Of a stretch of 7,281 nt of DNA, positions 1-6,346 are shown piece by piece. The notes under the pieces were generated by a model. That model was not told the origin of the DNA. It saw only the letters and a list, made by a program, of their open reading frames with translations, and made no database searches. A program made the position numbers and the translations under genes. Within the stretch, counting starts at the first letter, position 1, and each line of letters begins with the position of its first letter. The stretch is from an uncultured Spirochaetales bacterium (GTDB taxonomy: Bacteria > Spirochaetota > Spirochaetia > Sphaerochaetales > Sphaerochaetaceae): the NCBI GenBank assembly GCA_945947045.1, contig CAMEXG010000106.1, forward strand, positions 1 to 7,281, given 5' to 3'.

Positions 1-2
1 TC

Positions 3-89
3 CATAGTAATGGGAACACTATTGTTGTTGATAAAGTAGAGGCGGAAGATATTAAGAATTCTAGAAAAACCTTTAAATATTGCCAATAA
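3..89 (+). CDS. Possible C-terminal fragment of an upstream gene (partial)
   Basis: The frame starting at base 3 is open from the window edge to a TAA at 87-89 and gives 28 residues, with the middle reading NTIVVDKVEAEDIKNSRK. The composition (mixed charged and hydrophobic residues, ordinary codons) resembles the tail of a real soluble or exported protein, and an inverted repeat straddles the stop codon, as expected at a gene end. The piece is too short to assign to a family. The opposite strand is also open here (37 codons from an ATG at 110-112, without a Shine-Dalgarno sequence), so the call is tentative. Confidence 0.4.
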   Translation, partial: HSNGNTIVVDKVEAEDIKNSRKTFKYCQ

Positions 90-106
90 AGAGGCTTTAA
101 AGGTTT
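67..106 (+). repeat. 11-bp perfect inverted repeat at gene end, possible weak terminator
   Basis: AAACCTTTAAA at 67-77 is the exact reverse complement of TTTAAAGGTTT at 96-106, with an 18-base loop that contains the TAA stop of the partial gene. The stem has only two G:C pairs and the following T-run is just three bases, so it is a poor intrinsic terminator by the usual criteria. It may still mark the transcript end of the left-hand gene. Confidence 0.45.
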
Positions 107-285
107 ATACATCTGATAGATAGAGTACTCTCAATGCGTCCTATATGAAAACGGGATCTTGTCCTTTCTTTCTCGATTGGATTTCTATTTCCATTAATAA
201 TAAGACAAATAAGTTCCTCTTTAGAAAGGACTAGGATGAAAAGCTTGGGCTCTTGTAAAATGGTGTGATAGCTGCAGAATGGAGG
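107..285. other. Non-coding stretch between convergent gene ends
   Basis: I see no convincing gene here. The only sizeable open frame (minus strand, 97-336) would start inside the terminator hairpin of the neighbouring transporter gene, has no ribosome binding site and resembles no family I recognise. The one structural signal is a 9-bp inverted repeat, GTCCTTTCT at 161-169 and AGAAAGGAC at 223-231, separated by 53 bases. This could be chance, or part of a long 3' untranslated region or small RNA. Confidence 0.5.
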
Positions 286-319
286 CAAAAAAAACCCGCA
301 GAGATTAAGATCTGCGGGT
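286..319 (-). terminator. Rho-independent terminator of the DAACS symporter gene
   Basis: Read on the minus strand, ACCCGCAGA (rc of 311-319) pairs perfectly with TCTGCGGGT (rc of 294-302) across an 8-base loop. It is followed directly by eight T residues (the A-run at 287-294 on the plus strand; the innermost A is shared with the stem). It begins 17 bases past the transporter stop codon. The GC-rich 9-bp stem plus U-tract is a classic intrinsic terminator for leftward transcription. Confidence 0.93.
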
Positions 320-335
320 AAAGAGTAATATGCCA

Positions 336-1556
336 TTACTTTTTAGATTTTCTCTTTCTTTCAAGATTAGAAACGATCAATGCACATGCAGCATCTCCTG
401 TGATGTTGACAGTTGTTCTTCCCATATCGAAGATTCTGTCTATTCCAGCAACAAGAGCGATGCCGTCCACAGGGAGACCGACAGAAGAAAGTACCATTGC
501 AAGCATTACCATTCCGGCTCCAGGAACACCGGCTGTACCGATGGAAGCAAGAGTAGCAGTCAAGACGATTGTAAGCATCTGAGGGAATGTAAGGTTAATG
601 CCATAGCATGCGGCGATAAAGATTGCACAAACTCCCTGATAAATAGCTGTACCGTCCATGTTGATGGTGGCTCCTAGTGGGAGGACGAAGGAAGAAACCT
701 GTTTGTCCCCGCCCAGCTCTTCAACACACTTCATGTTGATAGGAAGTGTACCTACAGATGAAGCGCTGGAGAAAGCGAACATAATTGCAGGCATCATACC
801 TTTGAAGAACTTGAGAGGACTGATGCCGCCCATTACAGATACAGTGGATGAGTAGACTACAACTGCATGGAGTATGTAGCAGAAATATGCAACCAAGAGT
901 ACCATTGCCAAAGAGCCAAGGATCATTGCGCCGTTTGCTGCGATTACAGGGCAAAGAAGACAGAATACGCCGATAGGAGAGAGCTTGAGGATTAATTCCA
1001 TACACTTCATACAGATGGAGTTCATAACCTCGAAGGCTTCTATGACTCTATTATTCATCTTCTCTCCCACAAGAATAATGGAGAATCCAAGCAATATTGC
1101 CATTACGATGATCTGGAGCATGTTGGCACTTGTTATCGGAGTGAGGAAGTTAGATGGGAAGATATTGACCAGGGTATCCATAAAAGATGTGGATGCCGAG
1201 GCTGAATAAGAGAGATTCGTCGTAGCAAGTACCGGGAATAGTCCCTTAGCAAGAGATGCAACCAATAATCCTATGGTGATGGCGATTGCTGTAGTACAGA
1301 GGTAGTAGACAATTGTCTTTAGACCTATGGAGCCTACAGTCTTAATATCTTTCATGGATATAATGCCGTTGATAATAGAGACGAGTACAATAGGACATAC
1401 AATGAACTTGATTAAGTTAAGGAATATTGTACCAAAAGGCTTAATGTAGCTGTTTGCAAATCCAGCACCCTTTGTGCCTAGAATCAGACCTACGATAATT
1501 GCCAGAACCAGAGCGATGAAGATCTGGAATGCAAGTGACATTTTTTTCTTTTCCAT
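336..1556 (-). CDS. Dicarboxylate/amino acid:cation symporter (DAACS / GltP-like)
   Basis: This 406-residue inner-membrane secondary transporter, of normal length for the family, probably imports glutamate, aspartate or C4-dicarboxylates with Na+ or H+. The family signatures are intact and in order: hydrophobic helices from residue 8 onward, the serine-rich HP1 tip SSASSVGTLP (263-272), NMDGT in TM7 (299-303), the HP2 loop TAGVPGAG (341-348), and TM8 DMGRTTVNITGD (377-388). By alignment to archaeal GltPh, D377, R380, T381, N384 and D388 match D394, R397, T398, N401 and D405. The arginine at the R397 position favours an acidic substrate, since neutral amino acid carriers replace it. The start is supported by AAAGGAAGGG six bases upstream. 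The gene is monocistronic or the last of a unit, ending at a strong terminator. Co-substrate and exact solute cannot be read from sequence. Confidence 0.95.
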   Translation of the reverse strand: MEKKKMSLAFQIFIALVLAIIVGLILGTKGAGFANSYIKPFGTIFLNLIKFIVCPIVLVSIINGIISMKDIKTVGSIGLKTIVYYLCTTAIAITIGLLVASLAKGLFPVLATTNLSYSASASTSFMDTLVNIFPSNFLTPITSANMLQIIVMAILLGFSIILVGEKMNNRVIEAFEVMNSICMKCMELILKLSPIGVFCLLCPVIAANGAMILGSLAMVLLVAYFCYILHAVVVYSSTVSVMGGISPLKFFKGMMPAIMFAFSSASSVGTLPINMKCVEELGGDKQVSSFVLPLGATINMDGTAIYQGVCAIFIAACYGINLTFPQMLTIVLTATLASIGTAGVPGAGMVMLAMVLSSVGLPVDGIALVAGIDRIFDMGRTTVNITGDAACALIVSNLERKRKSKK

Positions 1557-1562
1557 ATATAA

Positions 1563-1572
1563 CCCTTCCTTT
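1563..1572 (-). promoter_or_regulatory. Ribosome binding site of the symporter gene
   Basis: On the minus strand the bases read AAAGGAAGGG and lie six bases before the ATG at 1556-1554. They contain a good match to the anti-Shine-Dalgarno target and fix the start codon. In the 231-base gap upstream I could not find a convincing -35/-10 pair for this gene; the gap is AT-rich, with several isolated -10-like hexamers only. Confidence 0.7.
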
Positions 1573-1736
1573 ATATGCTAACAGTGTAACAATATCTTCT
1601 TTATCTGTCATTCGATAAAAAGTTATTTTATTGTGTTGAAAGGGTTTGGTACTAAAACATAATCTAAAATAGAAACTTTTTTAATTCTTTCTTTTTTTTG
1701 TTTTCAAGTACTGATACTGTGGTATTCTAATGATTT

Positions 1737-1762
1737 GAAAGAGGCGGTATTTTGACAGCCTC
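1737..1762 (-). terminator. Possible weak terminator of the S41 peptidase gene
   Basis: Downstream of the peptidase stop codon, the minus strand reads GAGGCTGT, a six-base loop, then ACCGCCTC. This makes an 8-bp stem with a single internal mismatch, five of the pairs being GAGGC/GCCTC. The tail is only TTTC, so the U-tract is poor. It may attenuate rather than stop transcription into the symporter gene, in which case the two minus-strand genes could be partly co-transcribed. Confidence 0.4.
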
Positions 1763-1787
1763 CTCCAATAAGAAAAGTGTTGATGCT

Positions 1788-2987
1788 CTATAAATCATTT
1801 CCCAGGCAGTATTCCACCTCTTTGTCGATTCCTGAAAAATAAGAATACGCATCCTTCTCTATATATACATCAGGAATAATACTGCCGTTATAGTTTCTAC
1901 TTAGTTTAAAAAACTTAGAAGAGTAGTATACTTCCCAGCCCGTTTCAGGGAGAGTAAAGCTCTTTAACTCTCCATAGTGGTTTATGCTTCCTCCTGTAGG
2001 AGTTCCCACCAATATAAAACCTGCATCGTCTTTCAGTGATACTGCATTTAGTATTGCTGAAGAGAATGTATTCTCTCCTATGAGAGCATATTTGGAGCAC
2101 TTTTCCTTCTTAAATACCTTGATCACAGGACCCAGTACGGCAGAGTTTCCTCCTCCATTGTACCTGAGGTCTACAATAATCGTTGAATACTTCTTCTTTG
2201 ATAGTGATTTCTTCAAGTCGGAAGCAAAATCTTTAATGGGGTATGATGGATTATCTGAACAAGTGTTATATGAAATGAGAAGAACATCATCTCTTATTTC
2301 TATTGTCCTATAGTAGCCTTGGTAAACATAAGGTGAATAGGAGGAGAATGCACTGACTAGGTCTTCTCTATTGATCTCTGAAGAAAAAACAGGAGAGAGA
2401 GAAACACTGTCGCCGTCAAAAAAGGAGAGCGTGACGGGAGCCCTATCATTATCCGCTACTTTAATAAAAGAGAGGAATGAAGTGTTATTTAACTGGTTGT
2501 TGAGCCAAAGCCTTAGATAGACGCTATTGTCATGAGGGACGACGACGGAGGCTTTTTCTTCTATGTCTTCTATGCTGACGCCATTGATGTATGATACTTC
2601 CTTCCCCATATAATCCTTATACTCTTTTGATCCTGATACTACATAGACTTTCTCTCCGACATAGTTCAGTTGTAGGGGAAAGTACAAGAAATATGAGTAG
2701 ATGTCACTTGCTTCAAGGGAAGTATGAGAATCATTGGAGAGGGCAAGAAAAGAAGAGAGTGTAAAATAATAGTCGGTATAGCTGATGTCGTCGATTGAGA
2801 CTGAGAGTCTTCTGTACTCTTTTTCGCACTCTTCTTTTGATACAGTGTTAAAGAAGTTCTTATGGTTCTTCTCTATTTCTTTTTTCATGTATTCAAACTC
2901 ATCTGCCCTTGATGAAAAGAGGGGGGAGACAAAAACAAAGAGAAGTGTCAGAAAAGAAATGAGTATTCTTGGTAATCTTGTTTTCAT
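1788..2987 (-). CDS. Exported S41-family serine peptidase homologue
   Basis: The 399-residue product starts with a basic n-region and hydrophobic core (residues 1-28, MKTRLPRILISFLTLLFVF...), so it is exported to the periplasm or membrane-anchored. S41 landmarks follow: DSHTSL (86-91), giving a candidate catalytic histidine H88; a short PDZ-like stretch around YINGVSI (133-139); the core strand and turn DLRYNGGG (273-280); the nucleophile motif NTFSSA (306-311) with S309; and VGTPTGG (327-333). Counting from S309, the position of the CtpA general-base lysine falls on S334, so this is not a CtpA-type Ser/Lys enzyme. The DSHT and TGG motifs fit the tricorn/retinoid-binding-protein-like S41 branch, which uses a Ser/His arrangement. 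Substrate unknown. The ATG has no visible Shine-Dalgarno sequence, and a stop codon lies five codons upstream in frame, so no longer start is available. It is transcribed divergently from the GH105 gene. Confidence 0.88.
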   Translation of the reverse strand: MKTRLPRILISFLTLLFVFVSPLFSSRADEFEYMKKEIEKNHKNFFNTVSKEECEKEYRRLSVSIDDISYTDYYFTLSSFLALSNDSHTSLEASDIYSYFLYFPLQLNYVGEKVYVVSGSKEYKDYMGKEVSYINGVSIEDIEEKASVVVPHDNSVYLRLWLNNQLNNTSFLSFIKVADNDRAPVTLSFFDGDSVSLSPVFSSEINREDLVSAFSSYSPYVYQGYYRTIEIRDDVLLISYNTCSDNPSYPIKDFASDLKKSLSKKKYSTIIVDLRYNGGGNSAVLGPVIKVFKKEKCSKYALIGENTFSSAILNAVSLKDDAGFILVGTPTGGSINHYGELKSFTLPETGWEVYYSSKFFKLSRNYNGSIIPDVYIEKDAYSYFSGIDKEVEYCLGNDL

Positions 2988-3023
2988 GGTAAGAGAGTAT
3001 CACTGAATAATATTTCTGAATAG

Positions 3024-3052
3024 TTGTTCTATTATAAATGTGGCCCTATATT
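3024..3052 (+). promoter_or_regulatory. Candidate sigma70-type promoter for the GH105 gene
   Basis: TTGTTC (3024-3029) and TATATT (3047-3052) are separated by exactly 17 bases; the -10 matches the consensus at five of six positions, the -35 at three. An alternative, TTGATA (3057-3062) with an 18-base spacer to CAATAT (3081-3086), has a better -35 but a worse -10. Either would give a short leader before the start at 3124. Confidence 0.4.
3031..3036 (-). promoter_or_regulatory. Candidate -10 box for the S41 peptidase gene
   Basis: The minus strand reads a perfect TATAAT here, 43 bases before the start codon, leaving a leader of roughly 35-40 bases. No good -35 hexamer sits at 16-18 bases (CAAAAA is at 17), so an activator or an AT-rich alternative contact would be needed. 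The box lies between the candidate -35 and -10 of the divergent GH105 promoter. Confidence 0.4.
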
Positions 3053-3053
3053 C

Positions 3054-3080
3054 TTTTTGATACAAAAAAACGTCTTTTTG
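3054..3080. promoter_or_regulatory. Operator-like array of TTTTTG/CAAAAA arms
   Basis: TTTTTG (3054-3059), its reverse complement CAAAAA (3063-3068), and TTTTTG again (3075-3080) lie in a row, with 3- and 6-base spacers. The two direct copies are 21 bases apart, two helical turns. The array lies just downstream of, or within, the candidate GH105 promoters, where a repressor could bind. The arms are low-complexity, so chance is a real alternative. Confidence 0.3.
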
Positions 3081-3110
3081 CAATATAAGAGGGAGTGTAA
3101 CATATGATAA

Positions 3111-3117
3111 AGGAAGG
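3111..3117 (+). promoter_or_regulatory. Ribosome binding site of the GH105 gene
   Basis: AGGAAGG lies six bases before the ATG at 3124. An upstream ATG at 3104 is out of frame and runs quickly into a stop codon, so 3124 is the start. Confidence 0.7.
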
Positions 3118-3123
3118 AAAGAA

Positions 3124-4245
3124 ATGTATAAGATAATCGAAGAATACATAGATAAGTTGATGACAAGCTCCCCTGATATGCCCTTATGGAACATTGAGTC
3201 CATAAAGCAGGGGAAGAAACCAAGTTGGAACTATATTGACGGATGCATGACTACATCCCTTATTGAGATGTACAAGACTACAGGTGAGAAGAAATACTTA
3301 GATTTCGTAGTCTCCTTTGTAGACTACTATGTAGATGAGGATGGTTCTATTCTAGGATATGACCCTAAGAAATACTCTACAGACGATGTATCCGAGAGTA
3401 GGATTCTATTTGATCTCTATGAATATACAGGAAATGAGAAGTATAAGAAGGCCATAGAGCTTACCCACTCACAAATCCTTACCCATCCCCGCACAAAGGA
3501 AGGCAACTTCTGGCATAAAGCCATTTACCATGACCAAGTATGGCTTGACGGCTTATATATGATGCAGGTCTTCTATACCCGCTATCAAAGCCTGTATGGT
3601 GGAAAAGACTACTCTGACATCATAAATCAGTTTGAGAATGTAAGAAGGATAATGTTCGACGAAGAAAAGAAGCTTTACTACCATGGATACGATAGTTCAC
3701 GTACCCTTTTCTGGGCTGATAAATCTACAGGACTGAGCAAGAACTTCTGGCTCAGATCCATAGGTTGGTTCCTTGTGGCTCTCTGTGATGTATGGAGTTA
3801 TATGGATGGAGACGAGAAGGGGAGAGAGAGAATCGCTTCTATCTTCAAGGAATCTATAGATGGTGTTCTTCTATATCAAGATGAAGAAAGTAAGATGTTC
3901 TGGCAAGTGCCCTCATACCCAAAGCGGGAAGGAAACTATCTTGAGACCTCAGGCTCCTGTATGATCTCCTATGCACTCTTGAAAGGTTCGAGACTAGGTA
4001 TTCTTCCATCCTCATACTCAGAGAAGGGACTTGAAGTCTTTGAAGGTATAGTAAGGGAGAAGATGAGCGAAGAAAACGGAGACTTGAATTTAAAGGGAAT
4101 ATGCCTTGTAGCAGGCTTGGGGCCAGAGAATAATACCCGTCGAGACGGAAGCTATGAGTATTACATCTCCGAGCCTATTGTGGAGAACGATGCAAAGGGT
4201 GTGGGACCTTTCATTATGGCTTATACGGAAGTAAAGAAAAATTGA
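3124..4245 (+). CDS. GH105 unsaturated (rhamno)galacturonyl hydrolase
   Basis: The 373-residue protein fits glycoside hydrolase family 105 (YteR/YesR type, (alpha/alpha)6 barrel) in length and motifs. These enzymes remove the 4,5-unsaturated galacturonate that pectate or rhamnogalacturonan lyases leave on oligosaccharide ends, by hydrating the double bond. Visible landmarks are WNYIDG (35-40), DVSESRILF (88-96), FWHKAIYHDQVWLDGLYM (129-146) with D142 matching the YteR catalytic aspartate (D143), YYHGYD (185-190), FWLRSIGWFLVAL (208-220), LETSGSCMISYAL (273-285) and the C-terminal SEPIVENDAKGVGPFIMAY (349-367). There is no signal peptide, so it is cytoplasmic and needs imported disaccharides; no inner-membrane sugar transporter or lyase is in the window. 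The barrel-protein gene 76 bases downstream may share its transcript because no terminator lies between. Whether the substrate comes from rhamnogalacturonan or another uronate polymer is not resolved. Confidence 0.93.
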   Translation: MYKIIEEYIDKLMTSSPDMPLWNIESIKQGKKPSWNYIDGCMTTSLIEMYKTTGEKKYLDFVVSFVDYYVDEDGSILGYDPKKYSTDDVSESRILFDLYEYTGNEKYKKAIELTHSQILTHPRTKEGNFWHKAIYHDQVWLDGLYMMQVFYTRYQSLYGGKDYSDIINQFENVRRIMFDEEKKLYYHGYDSSRTLFWADKSTGLSKNFWLRSIGWFLVALCDVWSYMDGDEKGRERIASIFKESIDGVLLYQDEESKMFWQVPSYPKREGNYLETSGSCMISYALLKGSRLGILPSSYSEKGLEVFEGIVREKMSEENGDLNLKGICLVAGLGPENNTRRDGSYEYYISEPIVENDAKGVGPFIMAYTEVKKN

Positions 4246-4321
4246 ACAAATGTAGTAAATAGGCTTTTTGTCTAAAAAATTCTGTGTTAGAGTACAACTA
4301 ATATCAAAAAAGGAGTAAAAA

Positions 4322-4948
4322 ATGAAAAAGACATTCATTATTCTTGCACTTTTGGTTTTAATTGTATCCTTTGTATCTGCTGGATCTCTCTTTATTGATA
4401 CAGGTGTTTCTTTCTCCACAGGAAATAGACGCACAATAATAGAGAATGCTGAATCAGATCCCGCTTCCGTAACCGTGGTTTCTCTTCCTTTTGAAATCGG
4501 TTATAGAGAGTCATTTGACAGCGATATAATTGTATCATGTTCTGTCGCTCCTTATATCCCGCTTAGCGAGAGCATTGAAGGTAGGTCAAGCAATGATAAA
4601 CTCTTTCCTCTTTGTACCTCTGTCAAAGTTCAGACCGGGTACTCTATGAAAGTTAACAAAGAGATGAAGGCAGAGTTTTTAGGCGGTTTTTCTTTTGCCA
4701 TGGGCTCTAGATCCTCCGACAATACAAAGAGCAGCTTCAATACACTTTCCCTCGTGGGAGAAGCCGGCATCAAGTATAAGCTGGATAAATCATTCTTCTT
4801 TAGATCTGGAGCAAAATTTGGTATCCCATTTGCAACAAATCAGACTACAAAGACAACAATTGGTAGTCCTTCCTTGACGAGTAAGACTAAGTATTCTGGT
4901 TTTATGATTAATTTTACTCCTTTTGTGGGTGGTGCATATCAGTTCTAA
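4322..4948 (+). CDS. Small outer-membrane beta-barrel protein
   Basis: The 208-residue precursor begins with a clear signal peptide (residues 1-20, ending VSFVSA before G21). The mature part is made of alternating polar/hydrophobic strands separated by short charged or Ser/Thr/Asn-rich loops. It ends in FTPFVGGAYQF with a terminal phenylalanine, the C-terminal signature recognised by the BAM machinery. About 188 mature residues would suit an 8- to 10-strand barrel, or at most a small 12-strand porin. I do not recognise a named family. The start is supported by AGGAG at 4311-4315, six bases upstream. It follows the GH105 gene and precedes a strong terminator, so it is the last gene of that unit; a role in oligosaccharide entry is possible but is inference from position only. 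Confidence 0.8.
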   Translation: MKKTFIILALLVLIVSFVSAGSLFIDTGVSFSTGNRRTIIENAESDPASVTVVSLPFEIGYRESFDSDIIVSCSVAPYIPLSESIEGRSSNDKLFPLCTSVKVQTGYSMKVNKEMKAEFLGGFSFAMGSRSSDNTKSSFNTLSLVGEAGIKYKLDKSFFFRSGAKFGIPFATNQTTKTTIGSPSLTSKTKYSGFMINFTPFVGGAYQF

Positions 4949-4965
4949 TTATATCAAAAGACGCT

Positions 4966-4992
4966 ATGTCCCGCAGTTGCGGGGCATTTTTT
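4966..4992 (+). terminator. Rho-independent terminator after the small barrel-protein gene
   Basis: ATGTCCCGCA (4966-4975) pairs with TGCGGGGCAT (4978-4987) through ten positions, one of them a G:T wobble; in practice the innermost A:T pair opens to a four-base loop. A run of six T residues (4987-4992) follows. This is a strong intrinsic terminator 18 bases after the stop codon. Confidence 0.93.
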
Positions 4993-5085
4993 ACACAGAA
5001 AAAGCAATATTGGAATTTATTAAATAAAAAAAGTTTAAATATTACTTATGATTATTGGCCATATAACCGAAATGAACACTTTTTC

Positions 5086-5114
5086 TTGACAGCAGCATTA
5101 ATTGTTTTGATACT
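5086..5114 (+). promoter_or_regulatory. Sigma70-type promoter P1 for the barrel/lipoprotein operon
   Basis: A perfect -35 TTGACA (5086-5091) is followed, after 17 bases, by GATACT (5109-5114), which matches four of six -10 positions. It follows an AT-rich stretch (about 5018-5045) and lies 72 bases before the start codon of the next gene. Confidence 0.6.
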
Positions 5115-5136
5115 TTTTCTGTTAGTGTGGTAAAAT
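5107..5136 (+). promoter_or_regulatory. Overlapping extended -10 promoter P2 for the same operon
   Basis: TTGATA (5107-5112) is followed, after 18 bases, by TAAAAT (5131-5136), preceded by TG at 5128-5129 in the right place for an extended -10 element. Its -35 overlaps the -10 of P1, so the two promoters cannot be fully occupied at once. Both point at the gene starting at 5186. Confidence 0.6.
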
Positions 5137-5176
5137 ATTCCCACTAGATTTAAATTATTTAGGGGATTTCTCTATT

Positions 5177-5182
5177 GGGGGG
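5177..5182 (+). promoter_or_regulatory. Ribosome binding site of the two-domain barrel gene
   Basis: A run of six G (5177-5182) lies three bases before the ATG at 5186. It is an unusual all-G site that can pair with the CCUCC core only in part or with wobble; a second AGGGG at 5161-5165 is too far away. The clear signal peptide right after the ATG supports this start. Confidence 0.5.
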
Positions 5183-5185
5183 ATT

Positions 5186-6346
5186 ATGAACGCAAAAAAG
5201 GGATTTGCATTCTTTTTGGTTTTGCTTGTTTCAGTTTGTCTTTTTGCTGAATATGCACATGTTACGTTTTCTCTCTCTTCTGCGGTAGGAGTCAATGAGT
5301 ACGCAAGGTACAGATTCCTAGGCACAACTGAGTGGGTCGAAGTAAAAGATAAGAGTAGGGTATCGATGTGCATCGATCCTACACTCGATAACAGAATCGT
5401 TATTGAGACGGCAGGTCAGGACAGAAAATGGAATAGTCTTTGTACTGCTTCTATTGTTGCCGTACCAAAAAATGGAAATGGTACATCTGATAATTGGATG
5501 TGGAACCAGTATTCATCCGATGTCACTGGAGCCAGGTGGAGTGTTACGGGAGGAAGATGGAACTATCTTTCCCTTTCCGATACAAACTCTCTCATAGAGA
5601 ACATCACTCCGGGCAAGCTTACCCTCTTTACTGTTCAGACTACAAAAAATGGAGAAAAGTGGGATGACGTTGCAGTTCTCGGTATTATTCCTGTGATATA
5701 TAATGAGGCAAGTCTTACTGCCGAAGAGTGTAGTATCTGCTATCACGGCACAGTATTTATTAATAATACTTCCAAGAATCAGACTAATAATGCATCTGTC
5801 AAGGAAGCGCCGGTTGTATTGGAAAGTAAGAAGTCTTCTTCTAGCTTGATAATCTACGGCGGATATACAAAGAGTGATAGAGCTCTCATTTATACTGACG
5901 ATACTTTGGGTGCAGAGGCTCCATATAGTGACGGAATCGAGTTCGGTACCCAGATAATGCTTGGCAATAGAGTGGGACTGGATATCTCTGGCAATATCGA
6001 GAAACATCTTTACGATGATAGAAGTTTCAACGAAAACGTAATATCCATAGGCCTTGTTTATCGTGACGATTACGATTATTTCTTCTCTCCATATGTTATG
6101 GCTTCATTCCAGGAGACTTTCTTCAGTCATAACAATAAGAAGGGAAACTATCCTACAGTTAGATTGGCACTGGGAATCGATCTCTGGCTTCAGAATGGTT
6201 TCGGTGTGTATGGCGGAGTAGAGAGTTCAATGGCATTTTTAAGAGACAAAGGCTTCAGACCGGAAGCTGATGTGGATGCCGTAAACTTCAGGACTGGTTT
6301 TAGTGTAGGTGCCCGTATTAGATTTGGAATGGGAGGTGCAAGATGA
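5186..6346 (+). CDS. Exported two-domain protein with C-terminal outer-membrane beta-barrel
   Basis: The 386-residue precursor has a signal peptide (1-21, cleavage likely after the alanine of CLFA). Residues 22 to about 190 form a non-barrel domain rich in Trp/Tyr/Asn with cysteines at 62, 86, 182 and 185. An Asn/Ser/Lys-rich linker (192-220) follows, then amphipathic strands from about 221 to 380, enough for a small barrel of roughly eight strands. The last strand, FRTGFSVGARIRF, ends in F380, as in outer-membrane proteins, but a GMGGAR tail follows. I recognise no named family; the architecture suggests a barrel displaying or holding an extra domain at the envelope, possibly with disulfides. 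The next gene overlaps by four bases (ATGA), and its ribosome binding site is encoded inside the GMGG codons, so the two are translationally coupled. Two overlapping promoters precede the gene. Confidence 0.75.
   Translation: MNAKKGFAFFLVLLVSVCLFAEYAHVTFSLSSAVGVNEYARYRFLGTTEWVEVKDKSRVSMCIDPTLDNRIVIETAGQDRKWNSLCTASIVAVPKNGNGTSDNWMWNQYSSDVTGARWSVTGGRWNYLSLSDTNSLIENITPGKLTLFTVQTTKNGEKWDDVAVLGIIPVIYNEASLTAEECSICYHGTVFINNTSKNQTNNASVKEAPVVLESKKSSSSLIIYGGYTKSDRALIYTDDTLGAEAPYSDGIEFGTQIMLGNRVGLDISGNIEKHLYDDRSFNENVISIGLVYRDDYDYFFSPYVMASFQETFFSHNNKKGNYPTVRLALGIDLWLQNGFGVYGGVESSMAFLRDKGFRPEADVDAVNFRTGFSVGARIRFGMGGAR
6331..6338 (+). promoter_or_regulatory. Ribosome binding site of the lipoprotein gene, inside the upstream coding region
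   Basis: GGGAGGTG lies four bases before the ATG at 6343, a near-perfect anti-16S match. It sits within the last codons of the upstream gene and, with the ATGA stop/start overlap, decides the lipoprotein start and implies coupled translation. Confidence 0.85.

Noticed and set aside
1..112. Minus-strand frame open to the left edge, starting at 110-112
   Set aside because: It has no Shine-Dalgarno sequence and overlaps the more protein-like plus-strand frame and the inverted repeat; it cannot be judged without the sequence to the left.
97..336. 79-codon minus-strand open frame
   Set aside because: Its start lies just before the symporter terminator, so the reading frame runs through the hairpin. 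It has no ribosome binding site and no recognisable protein features.
330..677. 115-codon plus-strand open frame rich in Ser, Cys, Asp and His
   Set aside because: It lies antisense to the well-supported symporter gene and has the skewed composition of a shadow frame.
1557..1787. A promoter for the symporter gene
   Set aside because: Several -10-like hexamers occur in this AT-rich gap, but none has a fitting -35 at 16-18 bases, so none is reported.
4265..4279. TTTTT/AAAAAA stretch between the GH105 and barrel genes as a second operator or terminator
   Set aside because: The arms are only A/T runs and lack the CAAAAA arm seen upstream of GH105. The hairpin would be too weak for a terminator.
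4090..4434. 114-codon minus-strand open frame across the GH105/barrel gap
   Set aside because: It overlaps the strongly supported GH105 C-terminal motif and the barrel gene's signal peptide on the other strand; its composition looks random.
5513..6007. 164-codon minus-strand open frame
   Set aside because: It is antisense to the two-domain barrel gene, has no signal or family motif, and no ribosome binding site stands out.
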